A stretch of 64,000 nucleotides of DNA from NCBI GenBank assembly GCA_032153715.1, contig JALDYR010000001.1:124001-188000 (forward strand). The letters run 5' to 3'. Source of the stretch: SEAL01 sp032153715 (GTDB taxonomy: Bacteria; Patescibacteriota; Saccharimonadia; Saccharimonadales; Saccharimonadaceae). This document shows, piece after piece, positions 26,743 through 35,871 of the stretch. The notes under the pieces are model-generated. The model saw nothing but the letters and a program-made list of their open reading frames with translations. It was not told the origin of the DNA and made no database searches. The number at the start of each line of letters is the position of its first letter. Positions within the stretch are counted from its first letter, which is position 1. Both the position numbers and the translations under genes were made by a program.

Positions 26743-27572
26743 GTCAGCCACTCGTATCCGTCATCGTAACAACAAAGAATAACGCCGACACCATCGGGGC
26801 TTGCCTGTCATCAATTCGCGATCAAACCTATCGAGGGATTGAGCTGATCGTCACTGACAACCACTCAACCGACGACACCCGTGCAATCGCAACACGATTC
26901 ACCGAGCACGTCTTTACTGTCGGACCTGAACGTTCAGCGCAGCGAAACTTTGCGGCAAAATACGCGCATGGCGACTACATCGCTATTATCGACTCCGACA
27001 TGGAACTGTCGCCCGACGTCATTGCAGAGTGTGTCGCAAACATCACAGAAGAAACTCGTGCGCTCATCATTCCCGAAGAATCATTTGGCATTGGCTTTTG
27101 GGCGGAATGTAAAAAACTAGAACGCTCGTTCTATCACGGGATTGATTGGATTGAGGCGCCGCGCTTCTTTGATAAATTTCTTTACGAGCGCGTTGGTGGC
27201 TACGACGAATCAATGGCCGGCGGCGAAGACTGGGACCTTCATGCACGCATCAAACAACAGACCAATGTTGGGCGCATTTCGGCACTCATCATGCACAACG
27301 AAGGTCCGCTGACGTTAAAAGAAATTGTACGATCGCGTCGCTACTACGCCAAAGGGTTTTCAAAATACCTGGCAAAGCCCGACGTGAAAACCGCTGAGCG
27401 CTCTGGCGCCAAGCAGGCCTTAGGTGTCTATCGACTACTCCTATCAAAACCGGCTCGACTCTTTCGTCGCCCGCACGTCGGTGTTGGCGTACTCACTATG
27501 AAAACTGTCGAGTTTGGAACCATTTTTGCCGTCCAACTATCATCACGTAACAACAGGAGCCAACCCGCTTAA
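26739..27572 (+). CDS. GT2-type glycosyltransferase
   Basis: 277 residues, GT-A fold: SVIVTTKNNADTI at 7-19, TDNHSTDDT at 39-47, metal-binding DSD at 85-87 in IAIIDSDMEL, and GGEDWDL (about 164-170), which carries the likely base. Its ATG overlaps the stop of the GT4 gene, and its TAA overlaps the ATG of the pyruvyl transferase, so it lies in a tightly coupled operon. Confidence 0.9.
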   Translation: MSQPLVSVIVTTKNNADTIGACLSSIRDQTYRGIELIVTDNHSTDDTRAIATRFTEHVFTVGPERSAQRNFAAKYAHGDYIAIIDSDMELSPDVIAECVANITEETRALIIPEESFGIGFWAECKKLERSFYHGIDWIEAPRFFDKFLYERVGGYDESMAGGEDWDLHARIKQQTNVGRISALIMHNEGPLTLKEIVRSRRYYAKGFSKYLAKPDVKTAERSGAKQALGVYRLLLSKPARLFRRPHVGVGVLTMKTVEFGTIFAVQLSSRNNRSQPA

Positions 27573-28600
27573 TGACGTTAAAACGACTCTTTAAAACCCA
27601 TTCATTCGACCGAACGATTGTCTTTGGCTACTACGGTGGCGGCAATTACGGCGATGAACTACTGCTGACAATTCTTATCGGATTGCTTAATCAATATCAT
27701 TACAAAGACCTTCATTACGCCTACATGGACAAGGGCATGCACGAGCTACTTGCTCATAACTACGCGGCACAACCGCGCTTTGGTTATCTGTCAATCTTTA
27801 CCGGCCTGATGAAGTCAAAGAATATTATCGTCGGAGGCGGTGGCCACTGGGGGCTTGATGCTAACCCGACTGTTCTTTTAATGTCGGTCATGCTCTGGCT
27901 GATGCGCTACGTTGGTCGTAAAAACGTCTACCTTGTCGGCGTCGGCTACTACACGTCAACGAACAAGCTAGGTGATATCAGTGCTTACATTGCCGCCAAA
28001 GCTGCAAACCGAATTTTGGCGCGCGATCCAGAAAGCTACGATCAATTTCGTCGTATCACAAAAGGCGTCTCACTTGACGAAGATATCGCATTTAACCTCA
28101 ATCCAGCTGCATTAACCGACCTTGATACTATTGACAAGCAACTATCACTATCCGAAGATGTGCCCTATGTTTTTGTTGCGCTGCGACGTTTCCGCGGCGA
28201 CAAGGGCCTTCGCTATCAACAAGCACTCGAGACCGTATTGCAGACACACCCTGACACCACTTTTATCCTCCTTCTTCTCGAACCATCGTCAACAAACCAA
28301 GAGGGCACCGAGCTCATGGAGCGCCTGACAAGCACTTATTCGAATGCCTTGTCGTATGACTTTCATCACAACCCGCTCGAACTGGCAGCGCTCTTTCAGC
28401 GACACGCACACAACAGCAAACTCATTGCACCGCAGTACCATGCGCAGTTGACCGCCCACATGGTTGGCATGGATTTTTTTCCAGTATCATACGACAATAA
28501 GGTAGGCCAGCTATTGCAGCGCATTGGCAAAACACCAGTCGCTATTGAAGCAACCGATAGCGACGAGCTTAATAATTTTATAGAGGTTGCCGACGCTTAA
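27572..28600 (+). CDS. Polysaccharide pyruvyl transferase (CsaB-like)
   Basis: 342 residues. FGYYGGGNYGDELLL at 17-31 is the family's N-terminal signature, followed by IIVGGGGHWGLD (about 86-97) and VYLVGVGYYT. The family adds pyruvate ketals from PEP to surface sugars; CsaB-type pyruvylation of secondary cell-wall polymers creates anchors for S-layer proteins. This suggests that the polymer built here is pyruvylated. The start overlaps the preceding stop (TAATG). Confidence 0.88.
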   Translation: MTLKRLFKTHSFDRTIVFGYYGGGNYGDELLLTILIGLLNQYHYKDLHYAYMDKGMHELLAHNYAAQPRFGYLSIFTGLMKSKNIIVGGGGHWGLDANPTVLLMSVMLWLMRYVGRKNVYLVGVGYYTSTNKLGDISAYIAAKAANRILARDPESYDQFRRITKGVSLDEDIAFNLNPAALTDLDTIDKQLSLSEDVPYVFVALRRFRGDKGLRYQQALETVLQTHPDTTFILLLLEPSSTNQEGTELMERLTSTYSNALSYDFHHNPLELAALFQRHAHNSKLIAPQYHAQLTAHMVGMDFFPVSYDNKVGQLLQRIGKTPVAIEATDSDELNNFIEVADA

Positions 28601-28610
28601 ATAATCGTTT

Positions 28611-31403
28611 ATGTTTGATTTTTTCCGACACTTTGCTGACAAGTTCATTGCTCAAGGGGATTACGCACTGCCGTTTCGCTTCATTGACTATGTCTATAAA
28701 AACTTTTTCCTCTGGTCGTTCCAGTCCGGAGCGGCCAACCTCGATGGAATCTTGCGTATTCCAGGGCGACTCATTGTCGTTGGTATGTTTGGTGTACTCG
28801 GCAACCTTGCCGCATCCTATTTTTACCTCGGTATTTCCTATACAATCGTCGCCGTATCATTCTGGGTCTTCCTGCGCTACTTCCTGCAAATCCGCTCAAA
28901 AGCTATCCTCATCACCCTTACGCTCCTTGTCGTCCTCAGTCCTGCGCTGCTGGGCAATACGGCAAAAGTTGGACTTGTTGCGGCCGCCGGCCTGATTCCA
29001 CTCTGTCTGCTGTTTACAAAGAAATTCTTTGCAACCAACAAATTCGTCTATCTGTTCGGTATCATCCTTTGCCTTAACTACTCGCTGATCCACCCGTACA
29101 ACTTCACGATGAACCTCATGATCACCGGGGCCTACGCCGCATATCTGATCATCCGCTACTACCATCGAAGCATGAAAAAGTACCTCCTTAATATCGGCCT
29201 GGCGCTTGGTGCTGCAGTTCTAATGAGCCTGTACTTCATCTTGCCTGTCCTTTCGATAGGCTCAATCGATAAGTCTGTCTTGTCGCAGGACATCACCACC
29301 GAACCAACTGATTACACTGGCATCATCAATGTCGCCAATGCCGGTGATCCAATCTCTGCGTTCACTCTCAGCAAACACGTTTTTCTTGACTTTAACTATT
29401 ACACCGCAACGACCTACATCTTTTATACGATCGGTGTCCTTGCACTGTATGGCGTTGTTATCGGGTTATATGCGCTCAGAAAAGAGCAGTACTCTCGTCA
29501 TGACCGCGCGATTTACTTAATGCTCATTCTCGGTGTCGTCGGGTTAATCTTTATGAGTAGCGGCCACATCCTTGCAAGCACAATCTTCCATCACCTCGTT
29601 ACCCTGCCGGGTGGGTGGATCTTCCGTTCGCCGCTGAAGTGGCAGCTATATATTCCGTTCTTCCTGACGACCGCACTTGCAATTCAGATTAAATATATTC
29701 ATGGCCGCAAATTAAGATACCTCCTGATTGGTCTTGCGACGATTATCGTTCTTCAGAGCGCCTACCTATTGCACGACATTCATCAAAAGCTCCTCACGCC
29801 ACGCACAGTGCAGACATTCAGTCAGCTTGATACGATCAAAGACGGTAGTCGCATGCTCTATTTCACTGGAACCGAGTGCGCTAACTATCTCAACAAAAAC
29901 CCGACAGTCAACACCGAGCTCAATCAAGTCCTGAATTCAAAACAAATCCAAGTCAAAAAGACATCTCAGCTGAATGATCAGATCATTAAATTAAATAACT
30001 ATGATTTCATTCTGATGTGCAAAGAAGATGGCGACAAGTTATCGAATCGCCTAACTGACTTCAGTCTGCAACATTCATTTGGCAAAGATGACTTTCGACT
30101 GTATCAAAACAAATCAGCCGCTGGCGACGTTTCATCACTCACCGGACTGTACAAGAGCGGCGACGACGGCGACATTAACCTCAAATCAAGCTTCGCCGAG
30201 CGGCAGCTGCAGCGCAAACCAAGCTTCGTGAGTAAGAGCAGCGACGTATCATCAGATACAGTCACGCAGGTCTATAGTGATGTCGATGACACGAATGTCA
30301 GCAGCGAGCGCATCGGCGTATCAAGGACGGTCAATAGCGAGTCAGTAAAACTCTACAATACCCAGGGCATTTACTATCGTCAGCAAGGGAATGTTATCGA
30401 CTTGTCACAAAAAAGCCTGAGCGGCTATAAACGACTTGAAAGCAACCAAAGCGCCAATGTCACCCCAACTGGCAATAAAACCTACCGATTTGTTTATCAC
30501 GCAACACAGCCCATTCAAAACATTGTCAAAAATGGATCGTTTGAATCTGGTCAATGGAATGAAAAAGTCCAAGACTGTTTCAACTACGACGACCAGCCAG
30601 ACATCGCGATGCGCCTCAGCAGCGACAGTTCATTCGACGGAAACAAGCATGTCGAGCTATCAGCAGCTCGCCACGTCGCCTGTACTACTCAAGACATTCC
30701 CGTTGAAAAACTGAAAAACATTCTCTTAACGTTCAAGTACAAGAGTCCCGATGCGCGCACCGCCGGCTACTCGATCGTATTTGACGACAAGAATCACACG
30801 AACTACGGCGCCCGTCCGAAGATCAATACGGCTAGTTGGCAAAATTACTCATCGCTCATTAGTGTGCCAGAAGGCGCTCATTATGGACGGTTAATTCTGT
30901 ACGGCTATCCAAAGAACCAAGTCGAACGCACGACAACGCACTACGACAAGGTAAGTGCTTATGGCCTCGGGGATGATGTAAGTGGACTATTCTTGACCGA
31001 AGCGCCAACTGCACCGGAACAATATAGCGAGACAGCGGTAGAGTCCAAGATCCATTCACCAACCGAACGCACGATCACACTGCCAGCCGCAAGCGGCAAG
31101 CATGTTCTCAGGGTCAAAGAAAGCTACAGTGCCAACTGGCAGCTGGCGACAACCTCAGGAGCAACAGACGGCATCACCTCTCTGCGACTCGATAGCTACG
31201 ATCAAGGCTGGCTCATCGACGCAGCAACCCTCTGCCAGCAGGCACACTGCACCAAGAATCCCGACGGAACCTACCGTATTACGCTCGCCATGGTTTACAA
31301 AGGACAACAATCACTCGCCATTGGTGGTGCAATCAGCGGCGCAACCTTCCTGACTATTACGACAATTTTGATCGTACAAAAAATCAGGAGGCGTCGTGAA
31401 TAA
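28611..31403 (+). CDS. Large polytopic membrane protein with extracytoplasmic carbohydrate-binding-like region
   Basis: 930 residues. The first 400 contain roughly 11-12 membrane helices. Residues about 400-905 are extracytoplasmic, Ser/Thr/Asp-rich, and include a jelly-roll-like segment that opens NIVKNGSFESG near residue 640, typical of carbohydrate-binding modules. A last helix (about 907-925) ends in a basic cytoplasmic tail. The layout resembles GT-C or YfhO-like and AftD-like arabinosyltransferases, so a polyprenyl-phosphate-sugar dependent transferase is my best guess. It starts 10 nt after the pyruvyl transferase without an obvious Shine-Dalgarno site. Confidence 0.78.
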   Translation: MFDFFRHFADKFIAQGDYALPFRFIDYVYKNFFLWSFQSGAANLDGILRIPGRLIVVGMFGVLGNLAASYFYLGISYTIVAVSFWVFLRYFLQIRSKAILITLTLLVVLSPALLGNTAKVGLVAAAGLIPLCLLFTKKFFATNKFVYLFGIILCLNYSLIHPYNFTMNLMITGAYAAYLIIRYYHRSMKKYLLNIGLALGAAVLMSLYFILPVLSIGSIDKSVLSQDITTEPTDYTGIINVANAGDPISAFTLSKHVFLDFNYYTATTYIFYTIGVLALYGVVIGLYALRKEQYSRHDRAIYLMLILGVVGLIFMSSGHILASTIFHHLVTLPGGWIFRSPLKWQLYIPFFLTTALAIQIKYIHGRKLRYLLIGLATIIVLQSAYLLHDIHQKLLTPRTVQTFSQLDTIKDGSRMLYFTGTECANYLNKNPTVNTELNQVLNSKQIQVKKTSQLNDQIIKLNNYDFILMCKEDGDKLSNRLTDFSLQHSFGKDDFRLYQNKSAAGDVSSLTGLYKSGDDGDINLKSSFAERQLQRKPSFVSKSSDVSSDTVTQVYSDVDDTNVSSERIGVSRTVNSESVKLYNTQGIYYRQQGNVIDLSQKSLSGYKRLESNQSANVTPTGNKTYRFVYHATQPIQNIVKNGSFESGQWNEKVQDCFNYDDQPDIAMRLSSDSSFDGNKHVELSAARHVACTTQDIPVEKLKNILLTFKYKSPDARTAGYSIVFDDKNHTNYGARPKINTASWQNYSSLISVPEGAHYGRLILYGYPKNQVERTTTHYDKVSAYGLGDDVSGLFLTEAPTAPEQYSETAVESKIHSPTERTITLPAASGKHVLRVKESYSANWQLATTSGATDGITSLRLDSYDQGWLIDAATLCQQAHCTKNPDGTYRITLAMVYKGQQSLAIGGAISGATFLTITTILIVQKIRRRRE

Positions 31404-33012
31404 ACGAGCTATTCTCGTCTTCGTCGCCATTGCCCTTGCTGTTATGCTGCCGCTCCTCGGTGCCGGGTATATTCAAACTCTTGATATGCCATGGGGGCCG
31501 CACCTCGTGCCTGTTGATGCAACAAAGTACACTTACCCGCTCCACGTCGTGATCGACAGTCTTTCGCAGCTCGTGCCAGGCTGGGTTGTGCAAAAAATCA
31601 TCCTGCTTGGCGTCATTATCGGCGCTGGACTCGGTGCATTCTTGCTTACAAAACAGCTGCGCCCAAAACAAGTGGAGTGGGTATATTATTTTGCAGGATT
31701 ACTCTACGTGTTTAATCCATTTTTCTATACCCGACTTATAGCCGGGCAGTGGCTTGTCCTTCTGGGCTACGCGCTACTGCCATGGGCGATTCGATCAGTC
31801 TATATATTTATTGCGTCTCCAAAGTTCAAAACAGCCTGGCCTGTCGCGATATGGATGGCTGCAATTGGCCTCACCTCGATTCACACCATTGGCATTGCAC
31901 TACTAGCAAGCCTCACACTCGTCATCTACGCCGGGCGCACGCAGTGGCAGGAAAAGCTCAAATGGACGACCCTCATCGGCCTCAGCTGGCTTGCTATCAA
32001 TAGCATATGGCTCACTCCACTCCTTCTTGGCCACTCATCGGTAACCGCAGAGATACTCAACTTTTCAACAAGCGAAATGAACGCCTTTGCGACACATGGC
32101 ACGATCTTGAATAGTCCACCACTCAGCGCTGCGTTACTGACTGGTTTTTGGGCGGATAGCTTCAATCGATACATTCTGCCATCGCAGCTACCAATATGGT
32201 GGCTAGGTGCTGCAATTATTGCGGGCGTTATTATTACAGGCATTGTAGAAACCATTAAAAAACGTGACAAGCTCGGCATTGCCCTGCTCGCCACTGGCAT
32301 TCTGGCCTGGCTTCTCGGAATCGGCGTCGCCTGGGTAGTCTCGAAGCCCCTTACCGAGCTTCTGATATGGCTCCTGCCCTACTACAATGGCTACCGCGAG
32401 CCGCAGAAGTGGCTCATGCTCCTGACGCTTGTCTATTGCTACTTTGCTGCAGTTGGCGCGCAGCAAATCTATCAACTACTTCAGTCACAAAGATCAACTT
32501 GGACGCACTATGCAACAATCAGTCTCATATTCGCCGCACCACTCCTCTTTGCCGCCACGTTACCATGGGGCGCCGCCAATCAACTGCACGCCAGCTCCTA
32601 TCCGGACGAATGGCAATCGGCCAGGTCATACCTTGATACGCACACAGACAAACACACCCAGGTAATCGTGCTACCATGGCATATGTACCTTCCTGTCAGC
32701 TTCACTCAGCGAGTAGTTGCCAATCCGGCCGGATACTACTTTAACCAAAAGATGATTACAGGTAATAATTACGAGCTACCGGGCGTAGCGCCGCAAAATC
32801 AGACAGCACTTACAACCTACATCAATCGAAATACGCCGTACGGTCGCAGCGACTTTAGCAGTGAACTTCAGGAGCATAACATTCACTATGTTCTCTTACT
32901 AAAAGAAGCTGACTGGCGCGACTACGCGTGGCTGGCTGATCAATCCAACCTGCAGCCAGTCGTCACAAATGAAAAATTAATCCTATACAAGGTAGAGAGG
33001 AATCAATCATGA
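31396..33012 (+). CDS. Polytopic membrane protein, possible GT-C glycosyltransferase
   Basis: 538 residues. The GTG start at 31396 follows AGGAGGCGTC and overlaps the previous gene by 8 nt. About 10-11 membrane helices run to residue 395, then an outer domain of about 140 residues with WHMYLPVSFTQRVVANPAG. The first outer loop contains MPWGPHLVPVDATKYTYPLH. Topology and neighbours suggest a second membrane glycosyltransferase or a polymer export partner; there is no diagnostic motif. Confidence 0.75.
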   Translation: MNKRAILVFVAIALAVMLPLLGAGYIQTLDMPWGPHLVPVDATKYTYPLHVVIDSLSQLVPGWVVQKIILLGVIIGAGLGAFLLTKQLRPKQVEWVYYFAGLLYVFNPFFYTRLIAGQWLVLLGYALLPWAIRSVYIFIASPKFKTAWPVAIWMAAIGLTSIHTIGIALLASLTLVIYAGRTQWQEKLKWTTLIGLSWLAINSIWLTPLLLGHSSVTAEILNFSTSEMNAFATHGTILNSPPLSAALLTGFWADSFNRYILPSQLPIWWLGAAIIAGVIITGIVETIKKRDKLGIALLATGILAWLLGIGVAWVVSKPLTELLIWLLPYYNGYREPQKWLMLLTLVYCYFAAVGAQQIYQLLQSQRSTWTHYATISLIFAAPLLFAATLPWGAANQLHASSYPDEWQSARSYLDTHTDKHTQVIVLPWHMYLPVSFTQRVVANPAGYYFNQKMITGNNYELPGVAPQNQTALTTYINRNTPYGRSDFSSELQEHNIHYVLLLKEADWRDYAWLADQSNLQPVVTNEKLILYKVERNQS

Positions 33013-33530
33013 CAAAATCACTTGACGGCATTAATCGTCAGCCAATTCAGCACGACATCTACCTTGCCAAGCGACGACTCGACAGCCACCGACAACCTGT
33101 CATTTCATTGCAAAAACGCCCGCCGCAAAAGCTCGATACTGTCCTTTCCGACATCGATTTATCGCTCAAGCAATCGCCGCAAAAAACCGAACTCGTTGTT
33201 AACTTTTCGAAGCGCTTTTCACTGCGCGCAAGCGTCTCGATTGTCGTTCAATATGTCCTGATTGCCGCCATCGCCGTCCTTGCTGCCTACAGTACAAATA
33301 TCGGCCAATGGTTCGTCCTTGCACTTGCTATCTACGTCTTCGTGACCAAGCAGGATTCACGGCTTACCTACGGCATTGCGCTGTTCGTCCTAGCGTCCGT
33401 TCCGTTCTTCCAAATCCTCAATCAAACAGGGGTCGCAAACAACATGGCAGTCTACGTTTTTGAACTTTTAGTGCTCGGAACTCTGCAGTCTCTCAGGGAA
33501 CTAAAATCCGCACGTAAGCATGATGAATGA
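33009..33530 (+). CDS. Membrane protein, 173 aa, last gene of glycan operon
   Basis: A hydrophilic basic N-terminal half (about 1-78) is followed by three or four membrane helices (about 80-165). The ATG overlaps the upstream stop (ATGA). No recognised family. Its place suggests an accessory or regulatory part of the glycan machinery. Confidence 0.7.
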   Translation: MTKSLDGINRQPIQHDIYLAKRRLDSHRQPVISLQKRPPQKLDTVLSDIDLSLKQSPQKTELVVNFSKRFSLRASVSIVVQYVLIAAIAVLAAYSTNIGQWFVLALAIYVFVTKQDSRLTYGIALFVLASVPFFQILNQTGVANNMAVYVFELLVLGTLQSLRELKSARKHDE

Positions 33531-33548
33531 TAGAATTAGATATGTGAT

Positions 33549-33558
33549 GTTAACGTTA
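33549..33558 (+). promoter_or_regulatory. TTAACGTTAA palindrome before the 33584 gene
   Basis: A perfect 10-bp palindrome 25 nt before the ATG of the secreted helical protein, where a promoter would be expected. Possible operator; no second copy was noticed. Confidence 0.3.
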
Positions 33559-33583
33559 ATGTGCGAATGAAAGGGGTAAATTT

Positions 33584-34186
33584 ATGGCTTATAAAAGTAA
33601 CCAGATCGTCGCAAAAGGAGTGTTCGCAATAGCAGCTGTCGCACTCGTCGGTGCAACCACAGCAGCATATGCGGTCACGAATCCAACGAACAACTCAACT
33701 AGCGGATATGGGGGAAATGAAACCGCGATTAGTGCATCAAAAGATTTCGATGCCGACTTCACTGCTTATACGGCAGCGTTCAGCAAAGATGTCGCTCAAC
33801 TATCACTACAGGCACGAGCACAGCTTGACGCTCGTGGTGATGCGCAAATCGCCCAATTCGATAGTAAGTTTGCAAGCGGCACGACCGGTCTAAATCAGAC
33901 AGTCGCAAGCGCGTCTGCAAAATTCAGAACGGATGTTGCAAGTGCACTAAACTCTGGCGAAAGTAAGGATCAATTCATTGATTCATTCAACCGCGCAAAA
34001 GCTGAGTATTTCAACTCGCTTGACGCTGCAAAGAATGACTTCGCAGCAGTCGTTAGCAACCTCGGCCACAATTCAAATGTCGCCAAGGACCAGTTTATCG
34101 GTGGGTTCAATAGTAGCCGTGATGCATACGGCAACAAACTCGAAATGGCAAAGAATACCTTTGCAGATCGTGTAACGAACGGGTAA
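33584..34186 (+). CDS. Secreted helical repeat protein, 200 aa
   Basis: Signal peptide about 1-30 (VFAIAAVALVGATTAAYA), then an Ala/Asp/Lys-rich all-helical chain. The C-terminal half holds two related units of about 35 residues, both opening KDQFI and closing in KN-F (KDQFIDSFNRAKAEYFNSLD, about 129-148, and KDQFIGGFNSSRDAYGNKLE, about 167-186). AAAGGGG precedes the ATG. It has its own promoter region and terminator just after the glycan operon. Probably surface-associated; partner unknown. Confidence 0.75.
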   Translation: MAYKSNQIVAKGVFAIAAVALVGATTAAYAVTNPTNNSTSGYGGNETAISASKDFDADFTAYTAAFSKDVAQLSLQARAQLDARGDAQIAQFDSKFASGTTGLNQTVASASAKFRTDVASALNSGESKDQFIDSFNRAKAEYFNSLDAAKNDFAAVVSNLGHNSNVAKDQFIGGFNSSRDAYGNKLEMAKNTFADRVTNG

Positions 34187-34204
34187 CAAAAATCTAACAA
34201 CTAT

Positions 34205-34232
34205 AAAAGCACCGGCGTTCGTCGGTGCTTTT
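34205..34232 (+). terminator. Intrinsic terminator of the 33584 gene
   Basis: AAAAGCACCG and CGGTGCTTTT form a 10-bp stem with the T-run included, 19 nt after the stop. Confidence 0.9.
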
Positions 34233-34239
34233 ATACCCC

Positions 34240-34268
34240 TTGAGTAAACAACTGAGAAGTGCTACAAT
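34240..34268 (+). promoter_or_regulatory. tRNA-Gln promoter
   Basis: TTGAGT (34240-34245), a 17-nt spacer and TACAAT (34263-34268), 12 nt before the mature tRNA 5' end. Confidence 0.75.
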
Positions 34269-34280
34269 TTGTACTGCTAA

Positions 34281-34355
34281 TGGGATGTCGCCAAGTGGTA
34301 AGGCACTGGGTTCTGGTTCCAGCATTCGGGGGTTCGAATCCCTCCATCCCAGCCA
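34281..34355 (+). tRNA. tRNA-Gln (CTG anticodon)
   Basis: A full cloverleaf: acceptor TGGGATG / CATCCCA, D arm GTCGCCAAGTGGTAAGGCA, anticodon loop TTCTGGT (anticodon CTG, reading CAG), T loop GGTTCGAATCC, and CCA encoded. The TGGGATGTCGCCAAG start is typical of bacterial tRNA-Gln. Confidence 0.95.
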
Positions 34356-34396
34356 AGAAAAAATACCTACGTCGCAAGACATAGGTATTTTTTCTT
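34355..34396 (+). terminator. tRNA-Gln terminator
   Basis: AAGAAAAAATACCTA pairs perfectly over 15 bp with TAGGTATTTTTTCTT; the stem begins at the last A of CCA. Confidence 0.9.
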
Positions 34397-34548
34397 GCCA
34401 TGACGAGGATTCGAGCCCCCGGTTTTGCAGAGCAAAACGAACGCGGGATTCGGCGCGGTGCAGTGAAATTCTGAAAAAGTTTACTTTTGCCAGAATAAGC
34501 AAGTGAAGGAGCGAAACAAAGTGAAGCGACACCCCTCCCTAAAAACAA
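34397..34548. other. Uncharacterised structured spacer after tRNA-Gln
   Basis: About 150 nt with no convincing gene. It contains the perfect hairpin GTTTTGC-AGA-GCAAAAC (34424-34440), and on the minus strand a T-arm-like string GGGGGCTCGAATCC next to the tRNA terminator. Open frames across it are a by-product of tRNA and hairpin sequence. It may be a tRNA-associated repeat, an attachment-site scar or an RNA. Confidence 0.3.
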
Positions 34549-34604
34549 ATAGCTCCCGTCAACCGACGTGGAGCTATCTGCTCGACATTAGTCAGTTGAC
34601 GGGA
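34549..34604 (-). terminator. Terminator region with two competing hairpins
   Basis: On the minus strand GTTGACGGGAGCTAT can pair either with ATAGCTCC just before it (34570-34577 with 34549-34556, 13-nt loop) or with GCTCCCGTCAACTGAC inside the last codons of the 34588 gene (16-nt arms, one mismatch). Both lie before TTTGTTTTT. Functions at least as the terminator of the 34588 gene. Confidence 0.7.
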
Positions 34605-35577
34605 GCGGAATATCGGACACTGGAGCCATAGTCCGCTTGACACCCTGCACTAGCAGGGCCAACTCACCACGAAGCGGCTCGACCTCAACACGGTAGTCGT
34701 CGTCAACGGCGCAGAGCGCGAGGATAAACTTTGCGTAGTACAAATCCCCTGCCCTGAGCGCTTTCGCCGCCAAGGTAAGCAACTCACCCGGACCATACTC
34801 CTTCTTCTGATCGACGAAATCATCAATAGATGGGGTTTCGATATACTCAACAACCAACCGATTCCAGCGCATTGCATGCCAATGCATACGATCAGCATCA
34901 TTGAGTACCTTGTGCAAATGCGACCAGCAGGAAAGGCTCAGGCGTCGGTAGCTTCGCTCCTGAAACCAGTTTTCATGTTCACATTCATCAAGCTCCACCC
35001 TTTCAACATAAAAAACGCGCAGTTCGTCGATCAGGTCTTTATCAAACCCATAGGCAAGACGCCCGAAAAGGTCGTCAAGATACGCTCCTGCTTTGCGCGC
35101 TATCTCTTCCCGCAGTGCCACCATATCGATCCTGAGCGGCTCCACTACGTATGGCAATGCCGTATCCAGGAGCATGTAGGCCCTGAGGAGATCTCGCCAT
35201 GACCGATCATCATTCTTGAGATGGGAGCGGATCCGTTGCCGTACGCCAGCATCATAACTGGCCACCCGAACAAACTTTGCCCACTTCTCAACGCCGTTGT
35301 CCGGAAGGTAATCATCGGGCAGCTCGGAAAGCATATCAAGAATCTCCGAGATATTTAGCTGCTGAATAAGCCGCTGATCATCATCCTTGATCGCAGCGAA
35401 CTGATCGAAAATATTCGTAACCAGGCTTGAGCAGACTGCGTCCCTACGAATTCGAGCCCACCAATCCAGACGCGCCTGTCGCGCCTGCAACTTCCGTTGA
35501 CGATGCTGTCGCCATCTGTATCCGACGATGCAAAGAACGAGAACGGCGACAATAACTCCGATAATCCAAAAATACAT
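34588..35577 (-). CDS. Hypothetical membrane-anchored protein, 329 aa
   Basis: One N-terminal membrane helix (about 3-20), then a basic stretch and a long, largely helical cytoplasmic or surface domain rich in Asp, Arg, Leu and Trp. No known motif. GAGAGGAAGAAGAA precedes the ATG. The terminal codons take part in a hairpin with the terminator. Single-gene unit between tRNA-Gln and the GH6 gene. Confidence 0.7.
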   Translation of the reverse strand: MYFWIIGVIVAVLVLCIVGYRWRQHRQRKLQARQARLDWWARIRRDAVCSSLVTNIFDQFAAIKDDDQRLIQQLNISEILDMLSELPDDYLPDNGVEKWAKFVRVASYDAGVRQRIRSHLKNDDRSWRDLLRAYMLLDTALPYVVEPLRIDMVALREEIARKAGAYLDDLFGRLAYGFDKDLIDELRVFYVERVELDECEHENWFQERSYRRLSLSCWSHLHKVLNDADRMHWHAMRWNRLVVEYIETPSIDDFVDQKKEYGPGELLTLAAKALRAGDLYYAKFILALCAVDDDYRVEVEPLRGELALLVQGVKRTMAPVSDIPLPSTD

Positions 35578-35803
35578 TTCTTCTTCCTCTCACGAGTAGT
35601 AAGATAACGATATATATTTTACCATCAAATATTTGTTTTCGCAATCTCCTCACCCAGTCAGCCTCCCTAGTAGTCACCTTGAAACGAACAAGTCGGTCAG
35701 CTTTCATCAGCGCCAAACCGCTGCATGACATACTATCTACAGCAATCAATTTTCTCGTATTCAGAACTTTATCCTGCCACCCTCAACTATCCGTCAATAC
35801 AAC

Positions 35804-35832
35804 TTGACCACATTATACGGATATTGTATAAT
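35804..35832 (+). promoter_or_regulatory. Promoter of the GH6 gene
   Basis: TTGACC (35804-35809), a 17-nt spacer and TATAAT (35827-35832), about 40 nt before the ATG at 35872. This near-consensus promoter sets the start, since the longer open frame from 35725 begins upstream of it. The rest of 35578-35803 shows nothing beyond the promoter of the divergent 34588 gene. Confidence 0.75.
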
Positions 35833-35871
35833 AAAAATAGTAAATTGCTATTAATAAAGCATTGGAAAATC

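Noticed and set aside
34225..34506. Open frames in both strands across tRNA-Gln and its terminator
   Set aside because: They are translations of the tRNA, its terminator stem and the structured spacer; no ribosome site or family likeness.
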